In this document: positions 13,735 to 22,004 of the stretch, one piece after another
How the letters are laid out: the number at the start of each line of letters is the position of its first letter
How positions within the stretch are numbered: the stretch's first letter is position 1
Source: a virus
IMG/VR virus record: IMGVR_UViG_3300008262_000310
Coordinates: 14,525 to 38,352 of that record
Length of the DNA: 23,828 bases
Strand: one strand, 5' to 3'
Position numbers and translations under genes: made by a program
Notes under the pieces: model-generated
Told to the model about the DNA's origin: nothing
Database searches by the model: none
The model's input: the letters and a program-made list of their open reading frames with translations, nothing else

Positions 13735-16132
13735 TTCTCTTGTAAAGAACAAGGCGGCTTTAGATGCCTCAGCGACGGGGACTGGAAAAACATTATGCGC
13801 AATAATGGTCGCCAAAAAGCTCGGTAGACCAGTCGTTGTAGTGTGCCCAAAAGCAGTTATCCCCGCTTGGAGAAAAGAGCTAGAAGAACAGGGGGTTCCC
13901 TCGGCTGCCGTGATAAATTACGAAAAGTTACGCACTGGAAAGTCTGGTCTAGGCGCATGGAACAGTAAAAAATGGGAGTGGGGCCTAAACGAAGAGCATT
14001 TAATAGTGTGGGACGAGGCCCATAGGTGCAAAAGCCCCTCCGCTCAAAACACAAAAATGCTGATTGCATCAAAAAGCCACTACAACTTGATGCTTTCGGC
14101 GACAATCGCAGACGACCCAACCGAATTGAGGGGGGTTGGGTTCTTATTAGGGCTGTTCGAGCTGCCTAAATTTTGGAACTGGTGCCGATCGCACGGGTGT
14201 CGACCTAATCCATGGGGCGCAATGGAGTTCGACAGACGGAAAACGGGGGCTTTAGAGAAAATCCACAACCAAATAATGCCAAATAAGGGCGGCAGAATGA
14301 CTGTAGACGACATGAAAGGGCACTTCGCGGACAACTTCATTATAGATGACCCGCTAGACTTCTCGGACGACGGTAAAATTAAAGAGCTGTACGAGGAAAT
14401 GGAGCTTGAGCTTGAGGGGTTGAAAAAAGAGATGGCCGACGACAGCGACAACCCAGCAGCAAAAGCTTTGGTTGCTCAACTCAGGGCACGGCAAGCAGTG
14501 GAGTTATACAAAGTGCCTCTTATTTGTAATACAATTGAGGAGATTGTTAACGACGAACACCGCAATGTTGCGGTATTTGTCAACTTTGACGCCACAATAA
14601 ACGCTATTTTAGATAGACTGCAAAAAACAGAAAGCACAGTTTCTGTAATACGCGGGAAACAGTCTGAAAAAGAAAGGGAAGTTTCTATCTTGAGGTTCCA
14701 AAATAACACCTCAAGAGTGATACTTTGCAACATGGAGGCTGGGGGAGTGGGAGTCTCTCTACACGACACAACCGGAGAAAGGCCGAGAACCGCACTTATA
14801 AGCCCGAGCTTTAACGCAAAATCTATGGTGCAAGTTCTAGGGAGAATCCATAGAGCGGGGGGAAAAAGCCCAGCCATTCAAAGAATTTTAGTCGCCGAGG
14901 GCACCGTTGAAGAGAAAGTAGCGAAATCTGTAAAAGAAAAAATTAAAGCACAAGAAATTTTGAACGGATCTAAAAGTTCGTTGTCTAAAGACGGAGCTGG
15001 GGTATATTACCCAGCTGACAACACAGTAACATCACCAATGCCAGAAATAGATCACGCTTCGCGAGCTCACGCAGAACATAGCCCCTCAGCACTAAAGAAT
15101 TTTGAAGTTTGCCCAGGATACCTCCCAAGAGAGGGGACTAACTGGGCGGCAGAGCGCGGAACTAGAATCCACGAGGCTCTCGAAGCAGAAGATATTTCTA
15201 GGCTTGTCGACCCAGACGAACAAGCCATCGCGCAAAAGTGCTACGACTATGTAGCACAACTGGAATCAGGCCACTCTTTTAAACACAAAGAGGTACGATT
15301 CGACATAGATTTGGGTGGTGGAGAAAGCACTTTTGGAACCGTCGATCTTTGTCTTGGGTTTCCGAAAAAACTGATGCGATTGGTAGACCACAAAACAGGT
15401 TACGGAGCTGTCGAAGACGCGGAGATAAACACCCAAGCCTGGGCTTACACAATTGGTGCATTTCAAAAGTTTGATGTAGACACTATTGAGTTTTACTTCC
15501 TTATGCCGGTGCGTGATGAGGTTAGCTACGCGGTATTTAAACGGGAGCAACTCCCTGAGATGCAACTTCGGCTCCAAACAATTATTAAGAGAGCGAAAGA
15601 CGGGAAGATCTTTAACCCGCAAGCAGGGGTATGCGACTACTGCGGAAACCAAGCCAAGTGCCCAGCACTAGCTAAGAAGGCGCTTCTTATTGCCAATAAA
15701 TACCCCGAGACAGGTTTTGAGGTTCCAAACGATATTACCGGAGACAAGGCCGACTCTGAGGAGCTGGCGCAACTTTTGAAGTTGGCCCCCATAATGGAGA
15801 GCTGGGCTGCAGGGATTAGAGAGCTATCCAGAGAAAGGGCTGTTAACGAGGGGTGGGAGCTTCCTGGGTTCCGTCTGCAAGAGCAAAAGCTCCCAAGAAA
15901 AATTACATCAGCTATTCAAGCATACGACGCAGTTAAAGATACTGTGTCGCTCACAGATTTTCTAGCGGCCTGCACAAAAGTAAGTGTGCCGGACCTAGAA
16001 GACTATTTTGCTGAGTCGGTCCCAAAAGGGAAGAAAGGCCAAGCAAAACAACAGCTTGTCGACCGACTTACGGACGCAGGCTGTCTCAAGCAAGAGGGCA
16101 CCACATTTGTCCTCAAGCAAGAGAAAAACTAA
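13685..16132 (+). CDS. Fused SNF2-type helicase and Cas4/RecB-like nuclease
   Basis: 815 residues. Residues 1-430 are a superfamily 2 SNF2-like ATPase: Walker A A-T-G-T-G-K-T (30-36), D-E-A-H (110-113), L-S-A-T (137-140) and [10 protein letters not shown] (383-392). Residues 452-815 are a PD-(D/E)XK nuclease of the phage DUF2800/Cas4-like type: Cys 476 in E-V-C-P-G-Y, His 496 in G-T-R-I-H-E, Asp 554 in G-T-V-D-L, Asp 568 and Lys 570 in V-D-H-K-T-G, Q-A-W-A-Y (584-588), and Cys 650, 653 and 659, a four-Cys set that fits an Fe-S cluster. In many phages these two are separate genes. It probably unwinds and resects phage DNA with the downstream ssDNA-binding protein and polymerase. The start overlaps the zinc-ribbon gene. 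Confidence 0.85.
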   Translation: MKTPYPVQQSHINLLYSSLVKNKAALDASATGTGKTLCAIMVAKKLGRPVVVVCPKAVIPAWRKELEEQGVPSAAVINYEKLRTGKSGLGAWNSKKWEWGLNEEHLIVWDEAHRCKSPSAQNTKMLIASKSHYNLMLSATIADDPTELRGVGFLLGLFELPKFWNWCRSHGCRPNPWGAMEFDRRKTGALEKIHNQIMPNKGGRMTVDDMKGHFADNFIIDDPLDFSDDGKIKELYEEMELELEGLKKEMADDSDNPAAKALVAQLRARQAVELYKVPLICNTIEEIVNDEHRNVAVFVNFDATINAILDRLQKTESTVSVIRGKQSEKEREVSILRFQNNTSRVILCNMEAGGVGVSLHDTTGERPRTALISPSFNAKSMVQVLGRIHRAGGKSPAIQRILVAEGTVEEKVAKSVKEKIKAQEILNGSKSSLSKDGAGVYYPADNTVTSPMPEIDHASRAHAEHSPSALKNFEVCPGYLPREGTNWAAERGTRIHEALEAEDISRLVDPDEQAIAQKCYDYVAQLESGHSFKHKEVRFDIDLGGGESTFGTVDLCLGFPKKLMRLVDHKTGYGAVEDAEINTQAWAYTIGAFQKFDVDTIEFYFLMPVRDEVSYAVFKREQLPEMQLRLQTIIKRAKDGKIFNPQAGVCDYCGNQAKCPALAKKALLIANKYPETGFEVPNDITGDKADSEELAQLLKLAPIMESWAAGIRELSRERAVNEGWELPGFRLQEQKLPRKITSAIQAYDAVKDTVSLTDFLAACTKVSVPDLEDYFAESVPKGKKGQAKQQLVDRLTDAGCLKQEGTTFVLKQEKN
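14995..15016 (+). repeat. Inverted repeat with TATATT at the helicase/nuclease junction
   Basis: Arms AGCTGGG (14995-15001) and CCCAGCT (15010-15016) around GTATATTA. It lies 22 bases before an in-frame ATG (15038) that would begin the nuclease domain alone. The sequence GGGGTATATTA resembles the GGGGTATAATAT in front of the primase gene, so it may be an internal promoter or operator. Confidence 0.4.
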
Positions 16133-16169
16133 CAACCCAAACAACCAAAAATCCAAACATCCAAAACAT

Positions 16170-16973
16170 ATGGCGTCCATATCATTCGCAGCTAAGCCCC
16201 CAACAAAGAAACAAGAAACAGTCGCGCAGGAGGTATCATATCCTAGTGACACGACAGAAAGCTCGCTGGCTGTAGTAGACCAGGGATTCAACAACGCGGT
16301 AGCCGTGCCTAAAGGGCCAGCCGTGGCTTCAGGCATCGTTGGAGAAGTCTCTATGCGTGACATCAAGCTTCCACGACTCAACTTGGTGCAGAAAGTAGGC
16401 TCGCTGGCAGACAACTTCCAACCTGGCAGCATTGTGTTTGAGAAGACGTTCGTGCTGTCGGACGGTAAGCCCCAAAACACGTTGGACCTGACTCCGCTGC
16501 AACTCAGGAAGCAATACCAGAAAAAGACCGCTTGGGGTGAAGGCGACAACACAGAGCAGCCAGAGGTCTACGACACTGCTGAACAAGTCCGTGAGGCCGG
16601 GGGCTCGTTGCAATACGGTGACGAGAACTACTTTCAGGAGATCGCCCACATTGCGTTTGCGGTCAAGCTGCCTGAGAATATCGAAGCTCCGGACGAACTT
16701 ACAGACCTGTTCCCGCACCAGTTCGCGGACGCTCTTTATGCGGTCGCAATGTGGACTGTGGCTAGCTCCAGTTACACGGCCCTTGGGAAACGAATCATTA
16801 GCGACTCGGCGATGACTCTCCGAAACGGTCTGCATACAGGGCACTACCTTGTGGGCAGCGAGATCAGGAAGAACGCGCGTAACTCATGGTATGCGCCACG
16901 TGCTACGTTTGCAGGTAGGCACACTCCGGAAGCGGCTGAGTTCTTTGCCTCGATCCTGAAGTTGAATTCCTAA
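16170..16973 (+). CDS. Probable ssDNA-binding/replication accessory protein
   Basis: 267 residues from the ATG at 16170. The first 50 residues are Thr/Ser/Lys-rich and look disordered. A compact domain follows (I-K-L-P-R-L-N-L-V-Q-K-V-G from about 65), ending F-A-S-I-L-K-L-N-S. The position between a Cas4-like nuclease and a family A polymerase is the place of the DUF2815-type ssDNA-binding protein in many siphophage replication modules, but I cannot confirm the fold by eye. Codon use is clearly more biased (C/G-ending) than in the helicase gene, which suits a protein made in large amounts. An in-frame ATG at 16008 lies inside the helicase-nuclease gene and is not credible as the start. No Shine-Dalgarno. 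Confidence 0.6.
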   Translation: MASISFAAKPPTKKQETVAQEVSYPSDTTESSLAVVDQGFNNAVAVPKGPAVASGIVGEVSMRDIKLPRLNLVQKVGSLADNFQPGSIVFEKTFVLSDGKPQNTLDLTPLQLRKQYQKKTAWGEGDNTEQPEVYDTAEQVREAGGSLQYGDENYFQEIAHIAFAVKLPENIEAPDELTDLFPHQFADALYAVAMWTVASSSYTALGKRIISDSAMTLRNGLHTGHYLVGSEIRKNARNSWYAPRATFAGRHTPEAAEFFASILKLNS

Positions 16974-16983
16974 AACAAGAAAT

Positions 16984-17068
16984 TTCGAAGTGGGGGCGTA
17001 GAGCGCAGAGATGTTCTGCGACTAGGGTTAACTGCATTGGCTCCCTCTGTTGATCACCCCACTTCGAA
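16984..17068 (+). ncRNA. Structured RNA element after the ssDNA-binding gene
   Basis: A perfect 12-bp stem TTCGAAGTGGGG (16984-16995) / CCCCACTTCGAA (17057-17068) closes about 60 bases, inside which CGCAGA/TCTGCG (17004-17009 with 17015-17020, loop GATGT) forms a second hairpin. No T-tract follows, so this is not a plain terminator. It ends 11 bases before the next ATG. It could stabilise the upstream message, control the next gene, or be an independent small RNA. Confidence 0.6.
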
Positions 17069-17078
17069 CTCCCCTAAA

Positions 17079-17276
17079 ATGTCCTCCGATAAAAAGCTTT
17101 TAGAAGCTACAGAACGAGCTTGCCACAGATGGCTTTGTATACACAACCCCGAATACAGACGGGCTTGGCTGCAGGAATGCGTAATAAAATACAATGCTAA
17201 CAGATGTAAAGACCTATGCAAAATGTTATCTACTCCCTTGATACTGAAAATTACTACGATTCAGAACTCAGTATAA
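17079..17276 (+). CDS. Small hypothetical protein overlapping the polymerase start
   Basis: 65 residues from the ATG at 17079 (M-S-S-D-K-K-L-L-E-A-T-E-R-A). An earlier in-frame ATG at 17037 lies inside the structured element and is less likely. The middle (H-R-W-L-C-I-H-N-P-E-Y-R-R-A-W-L) looks like real protein, but the last 20 residues overlap the polymerase gene by 61 bases, more than usual here. No family recognised. Confidence 0.45.
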   Translation: MSSDKKLLEATERACHRWLCIHNPEYRRAWLQECVIKYNANRCKDLCKMLSTPLILKITTIQNSV

Positions 17277-18967
17277 CCACAATGGGAGCGTGGAAGTACA
17301 CGCGGGCTTCCGAAAATTACATGCTCACAATTTCGGGGTCCGATGGGCTTAAGTACGCAGGAAACCCAAAAGATTTCGATTGGGGCATCCTGAGAGGTAA
17401 GACTATAGTCATGGCCAACGCGGGCTACGACCTCACAGTTCTAGAGGCTGAAGGGGAGAAGGGGAACATACCAAAAGATCTCGGGTTTAAAGAGGTCGTC
17501 GATGTCCTAGACATGGCTAGATATATGGGGCGTCCAGGGTCGCTGGCTGGAGCATCACAAAGCTTGCTTGGCATCGAGGTAGACAAAAAGACCCGAGCCA
17601 ACATGAAGGGCAAGCAGTGGGAGACGATGTCGGCGGAGTTCAAAAAAGAAGTCACCGACTACGCCATCAAGGACGCTGAGATGACTCTGAAACTGTGGCT
17701 GGAGTTCGGACACAAATGGCCGTGGCACGAAAGGGAGCTGTCTAGGCAAACAAGGGAGATAGGAATGCGCGGAGTTCCTGTGGACATAGAAAAAGCTCAG
17801 CAATACAAAAAGCATTTAGAGGGGCTTATCTGGAACGCGGAACAAAGCATCCCTTGGGCTAAAGAAGAGGACGCTAAGATTCTATCCCCAAAAGCGCTGG
17901 CAGAAGAATGCCGTAAAGTAGGGATCGAGCCTCCAAAGTCGCTGGCCGTGGATAGCGAAGAGTGCCAGCGGTGGGAGGACAAATACGGAGAAACTTATCC
18001 TTGGGTCGGAGCCATGCGAGATTGGAGACGCTGCAATATGTTGTTGAAAAAAGTATGCACTTTTATCAACAGAACCAAGCCGGATGGGTGGATGCCGTTT
18101 TCCCTAAAATACTTTGGAGCTGGCTCTACGGGACGGTGGAGCGGGGATGCAGGGTTGAACCTCCAAAACTTGAATAGGAAAGAGCTATACGGGGTAGACC
18201 TACGCGGGCTCATCAAAGCCCCAAAAGGCACCAAGATTGTAGCGGTCGATCTAAGCCAGATTGAACCTCGTTGTCTTGCTTTCCTGTCTTCTGACGCAAA
18301 TCTCATAGACTATATCCGTCAAAGCGACGACCTTTATGACGCTCAGGCGCGAGCTTGGGGCCTGCACGAAGGGCCGGACCCGCTACGTAAAAACCCTGCA
18401 AAAAGGTTAATGATTAAGCAGCTGAACTTGGGCTTGGGGTACGGTATGTCGGCATCCAAGTTTAGCATGGTCTCAGGGACAGAGGCGGCCGAGGCAGAGC
18501 GACTGACAACGCTGTTCAGGACCAAAAACCCAAAGCTTAAGGCTCTGTGGAAGGCGTTGGAGACCTCGATGAAGCGGCACGCTTCGCGGGGGGCCGACTT
18601 CAGCTTAGAGCTTCCGAGCGGAAGAGAGATCACCTATTGGTCGGCCAGCAACGCAGGGGGAGGGCTCACCGCCGTCACGTGCCGAAACGGAAAAATGATG
18701 CGTTCGAAGTACTGGTATGGGCTGCTTGTAGAAAATTTAACACAGGCTACCGCAAGAGAAGTATTTGCTGAAAAGCTACTTAATATAGAGGCTGCCGGAC
18801 ACACGATTTTGTTTTCCGTCCATGATGAGGTAGTGTGTCTAACTCGCGAAGAAGAGGCTGAACAATCTCTAAAAAATATTGTCGAAATAATGTCTGAGAC
18901 TCCGGAATGGATGCCTGGGCTGCCTCTCGCCGCCGAAGGAAGTATCGAGGACAAATACGGAAAATGA
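17216..18967 (+). CDS. polA: DNA polymerase, family A, with 3'-5' exonuclease domain
   Basis: 583 residues; the replicative polymerase of the phage. The N-terminal proofreading domain shows D-T-E (Asp 9, Glu 11; Exo I), N-A-G-Y-D-L (Exo II) and Y-A-I-K-D-A-E (Exo III). The polymerase domain shows motif A V-D-L-S-Q-I-E-P-R (Asp near 344), motif B R-L-M-I-K-Q-L-N-L-G-L-G-Y-G (Arg 397, Lys 401, Leu 405, Tyr 409) and motif C H-D-E (536-538). There is no 5'-3' exonuclease domain, as is usual for phage forms. The residue matching E. coli Phe 762 is Leu 405. The start ATG is directly before M-Q-N-V-I-Y-S-L-D. It ends in an ATGA overlap with the next gene. Confidence 0.95.
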   Translation: MQNVIYSLDTENYYDSELSITTMGAWKYTRASENYMLTISGSDGLKYAGNPKDFDWGILRGKTIVMANAGYDLTVLEAEGEKGNIPKDLGFKEVVDVLDMARYMGRPGSLAGASQSLLGIEVDKKTRANMKGKQWETMSAEFKKEVTDYAIKDAEMTLKLWLEFGHKWPWHERELSRQTREIGMRGVPVDIEKAQQYKKHLEGLIWNAEQSIPWAKEEDAKILSPKALAEECRKVGIEPPKSLAVDSEECQRWEDKYGETYPWVGAMRDWRRCNMLLKKVCTFINRTKPDGWMPFSLKYFGAGSTGRWSGDAGLNLQNLNRKELYGVDLRGLIKAPKGTKIVAVDLSQIEPRCLAFLSSDANLIDYIRQSDDLYDAQARAWGLHEGPDPLRKNPAKRLMIKQLNLGLGYGMSASKFSMVSGTEAAEAERLTTLFRTKNPKLKALWKALETSMKRHASRGADFSLELPSGREITYWSASNAGGGLTAVTCRNGKMMRSKYWYGLLVENLTQATAREVFAEKLLNIEAAGHTILFSVHDEVVCLTREEEAEQSLKNIVEIMSETPEWMPGLPLAAEGSIEDKYGK

Positions 18968-19236
18968 CAATCGCACAATACGCTTCAAAGTGGGCTGTGG
19001 TCGAGCACAAAGCCGAATACAGAAACAAGCCTTTATGGTCTAGGTACGATAGGCAGCAGATATTTTTCAACTGGGCTGTAGATGACGCAGAAAGCCCTAT
19101 ACGAAAAGCCATAGACGCTGGAGCTCACGAAGAAGACATCCATGCTGAATTTGACGCTGCTTTTGAAGAAATGATGTCACTTTTAGCAAGAATGGAAGGC
19201 GATAGCCACGCGCACCCAGACGAGCCGCCATTTTAA
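18964..19236 (+). CDS. Small hypothetical protein downstream of polymerase
   Basis: 90 residues from the ATG at 18964, which overlaps the polymerase stop as ATGA (18964-18967). The sequence is acidic and helical with several Trp and Tyr (Y-A-S-K-W-A-V-V-E-H-K-A-E-Y-R) and a His/Asp/Pro-rich tail. No family recognised. The overlap suggests coupled translation with polymerase, so a replication-accessory role is plausible. Confidence 0.75.
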   Translation: MTIAQYASKWAVVEHKAEYRNKPLWSRYDRQQIFFNWAVDDAESPIRKAIDAGAHEEDIHAEFDAAFEEMMSLLARMEGDSHAHPDEPPF

Positions 19237-19245
19237 TTTAGCAGG

Positions 19246-19257
19246 GGTATAATATCA
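19246..19257 (+). promoter_or_regulatory. GGTATAATATC promoter element for the primase/helicase gene
   Basis: Matches the recurrent 12-mer at the first 11 positions, with TATAAT at 19248-19253. Fifteen bases separate the box from the ATG at 19269, giving a predicted leader of about eight bases. No -35 match. Confidence 0.6.
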
Positions 19258-19268
19258 CAGTAACAAAA

Positions 19269-21431
19269 ATGCCAACACAGACGACCTATCTCGCAATCAA
19301 GAACCTCAGGAGCAACGACGCCTTCGACATCGGAGGCAAGCCATGGGAAGCCAGTATCCCGCCGCGCCCAGGACTCCAGTCGGGGGCGACTAAAGAAGCT
19401 TATCGGGTTTGGTGCTCCGACCCAAACACCGACTGGGTCTTCTATACTTTTGCAGAGGGGCTCACCCCATCCCTAAGAGTTTCGGAAACAAATCCGGTCA
19501 AGTACCAACACGGCATTATTGCCGACTATGACTCGGTAGTTCCCATCGCCGACGCGAAGCAGATCCTCGCTAACAACTGCCCGGCTGGGCTGGAGCCCAC
19601 AGGAATCTCTCAAACATTCAGCGGGGGGATTCGTGTGGTGTGGGAGTTCGAAGAGCCGCTGATGTTGGACAACAAGGGTCTCTACGAGTCTTTCATGGCT
19701 TACGCAGCAAAAGAACTGCGTGTAAAGAAACTGCTGCCACATTTTGACGAGACCTCCTTAAAGTCAAACCAGGTGTTCGAGATCGGTAGCGACTGGGAGC
19801 AGATTCCAGGTTCCCTTCCGATCTCATGTAATGTGGTCCATCATTGGCTGGCCGAATCCGCGCTTAAAGCCAAGAAGGTATCGGATAACAATACTTCAAT
19901 CCCATACGATCGCATCGCAGCCGAGATCGAGAAACAGTTCCCAGGAAAGCTGCAGGGCGACATTAGAGAAGGTCTACGCGTGCCGCTGTTCTGGATCGAC
20001 GACGGGATTGACCGTGTCGGTGCAGTCATGGGAGAGCACGGGGTTATATGTTTCTCGGACCGCGCAGGTAAGTCTTTTGTGCCGTGGGTAGAGATACTGG
20101 GTAAAAAGTTTGTTTCGGAATACGAAGCCGAGCGCACCGGAGCTGCCGCAGCAGACTTCTGGTATGACGGACGCGCCTATTGGGTCAAAGACAACGACCT
20201 ATGGTGCCGACTCGTCAGCGAGGAGATGGGCCGTCGGTTGAAAGTCCTGTACAGGCTTTCCAGCAAGAACGGTAACAAGGACACCGCAAGCGAAGTAGAT
20301 AAGGCTATGGTCGCAATCCAACAGACCAAGCGGGTGCAGTGCGTAGCGCCGTTCGTCTACAATCCGGTCGAAATTCTAGACTTCAATGGAGCCAAGTACC
20401 TAAACACCAGCCAACGCAAAATGATGGAGCCCGCTGCAGAGGATGGGGATTTCCCCTGGCTCAAGAAGTTTTTGCTGGAGCCTGGTATCTGGGATAGCGC
20501 CGTGGATGAAAACGGAGTCGGCCAAAGAGACTACTTCTTAGCTTGGTTAAAAAGATTCTGGGAATCGGGCAGAGCGGGACGGCTGCTTTCGGGTCAAATG
20601 GTGTTCATCGCCGGAGGCGCGGGACAGGGTAAGACCTTTCTATCCTCGTTCATCATGGGCCAGATTTCAGGGGGACATAGCGATGCGAGCGGATACCTGC
20701 TAGGGGGAGGGGACTTCAATAAGGAGCTAGTCGAAGTCGGAGTGTGGAGCGTTGACGACGGTATGGCCACTATCGACGGGACTAGCCGAAAGACTTTCTC
20801 AGCTAACGTTAAAAAGGTCGTCGCTCAAACCGAGATCCTTTACCATCCAAAGTTCCAAGATGCTACGAAGCTTCCGTGGCAGGGTAGGGTAGTCGTCACC
20901 TGTAACACGGACGAAGAGTCTCTCTCGATCGTCCCGACCACGGACAATTCAATCACAGATAAACTCATGCTGTTTAAACTCGGAGAATGGTATCCAAGTT
21001 TCCCACCTAACCACGTCATCGAGGCACAGGTCAATGCAGAACTGCCGTTCTTTCTAAGGTGGCTCTCCCAGTGGACCCCGCCACCCTGCATCATGGCATC
21101 GTCATCACGAAGCCGCTATGGAGTGAAGTCCTTCCACCACCCAGAAATCCTGGCTCACAGCCAGAGTCTCGCAGCAGCCACCCACCTCCGAGAAGACATT
21201 GACACCCTGCGACACCTGAAGGACAGCATCCTGTTCATAGATGGGGCGAAGGTGTGGGAGGGCACCTCAGGAGACCTACTCCGAATCGGCAAGGACTTCT
21301 TTGCTACCAGGGCGAGTGCAGCGCAAATGGGCGTATGGTTGGCTCAAGTTCACAAAAGCAATGCAGCCCCGTGGCTGGGTCGCAGGGAAGGCAGGGCCCG
21401 GAAGACTCTCTGGATAATCTCCAAGCCGTAG
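19269..21431 (+). CDS. Primase/helicase (AEP-type primase fused to SF3-like helicase)
   Basis: 720 residues. The N-terminal part has an archaeo-eukaryotic primase-like signature: I-I-A-D-Y-D-S (Asp 86, Asp 88) and F-S-G-G-I-R-V-V-W-E-F about 40 residues later. The C-terminal part is a helicase ATPase: Walker A A-G-G-A-G-Q-G-K-T (448-456), Walker B V-W-S-V-D-D-G (492-498) and a sensor Asn in V-T-C-N-T-D-E (Asn 546), which fits superfamily 3/D5/VirE-like helicases. Such proteins open the origin, unwind and prime phage DNA. It has its own promoter element and codon use more biased than the polymerase. The gene-free stretch with iteron-like repeats right after it is a candidate target. Confidence 0.85.
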   Translation: MPTQTTYLAIKNLRSNDAFDIGGKPWEASIPPRPGLQSGATKEAYRVWCSDPNTDWVFYTFAEGLTPSLRVSETNPVKYQHGIIADYDSVVPIADAKQILANNCPAGLEPTGISQTFSGGIRVVWEFEEPLMLDNKGLYESFMAYAAKELRVKKLLPHFDETSLKSNQVFEIGSDWEQIPGSLPISCNVVHHWLAESALKAKKVSDNNTSIPYDRIAAEIEKQFPGKLQGDIREGLRVPLFWIDDGIDRVGAVMGEHGVICFSDRAGKSFVPWVEILGKKFVSEYEAERTGAAAADFWYDGRAYWVKDNDLWCRLVSEEMGRRLKVLYRLSSKNGNKDTASEVDKAMVAIQQTKRVQCVAPFVYNPVEILDFNGAKYLNTSQRKMMEPAAEDGDFPWLKKFLLEPGIWDSAVDENGVGQRDYFLAWLKRFWESGRAGRLLSGQMVFIAGGAGQGKTFLSSFIMGQISGGHSDASGYLLGGGDFNKELVEVGVWSVDDGMATIDGTSRKTFSANVKKVVAQTEILYHPKFQDATKLPWQGRVVVTCNTDEESLSIVPTTDNSITDKLMLFKLGEWYPSFPPNHVIEAQVNAELPFFLRWLSQWTPPPCIMASSSRSRYGVKSFHHPEILAHSQSLAAATHLREDIDTLRHLKDSILFIDGAKVWEGTSGDLLRIGKDFFATRASAAQMGVWLAQVHKSNAAPWLGRREGRARKTLWIISKP

Positions 21432-21448
21432 GGCAACTGTTAGGAAAA

Positions 21449-21503
21449 GCCTAGTAGTTCAAGTCACGCTAGACTTGCAGCCCAGTTTCTAAGCAGACTA
21501 GGC
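21449..21503 (+). terminator. Two-tier hairpin after the primase/helicase gene
   Basis: Outer stem GCCTAGT (21449-21455) / ACTAGGC (21497-21503) encloses CAAGTC/GACTTG (about 21460-21477). No T-tract follows, so it is an RNA 3' structure or weak terminator. An imperfect palindrome around ATTCGCGAAT follows near 21514-21523. Confidence 0.45.
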
Positions 21504-21590
21504 ACTAATCGCCATTCGCGAATAGCGTTCAGCGCATAAACTCGACATATACGCTTAAACGCATCATAGTATCCAAGGTTGCGGGGCAAC

Positions 21591-21882
21591 CATCACCCCA
21601 CCAAACCATCCCCCACCAATGTAAGGGCAACAGGGCGAAAGGGATGACCCCAAATGGTGATGGTGGTGATGGTTTTTGGCTATACCGTGCTTCCGGCGCT
21701 GTTTTCGCTGTTCCGTCCGTCAGGCGTGTGGGCTTTCTCTATTTCTCTATTATACCCCCCTTTTTATTATAAACCATCACCACCATCACCATTTTAAATA
21801 TAAGTATAAAAATTATCAACGACTTAAGTGTGGTGATGCCTGCTCAAAAATGCCTTCACCAACCCTCACCACATCACCACTT
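21591..21882. other. Candidate replication origin with iteron-like repeats
   Basis: The heptamer GGTGATG occurs at 21656, 21665 and 21832, and its complement CATCACC at 21591, 21775, 21784 and 21872: seven copies in under 300 bases. Four of them build a perfect 24-base inverted repeat (21652-21675 with 21771-21794) around a 95-base loop. Another imperfect pair is 21826-21838 with 21872-21882. An AT-rich run (21791-21820) lies between. Iterons, dyad and AT-rich unwinding element next to a primase/helicase gene are typical of replication origins. No coding potential is seen. It might instead be an RNA with a long stem. Confidence 0.55.
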
Positions 21883-22004
21883 GGTTTTGCCGCCCTCCCG
21901 AGCGGGAAGTTTTGTTCCATTTTTACGCGGATGCTTTGATTTGTTCCCGAGCGGGGTTGCAGGCTTTTTCGGAAAAAAATTTTTCAACCTATCTATGTAT
22001 AGTG

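Noticed and set aside
16008-16169. Longer start for the ssDNA-binding gene
   Set aside because: It would overlap the helicase-nuclease gene by about 125 bases, and the added residues are Lys/Ser/Asn-rich low-complexity sequence from another frame.
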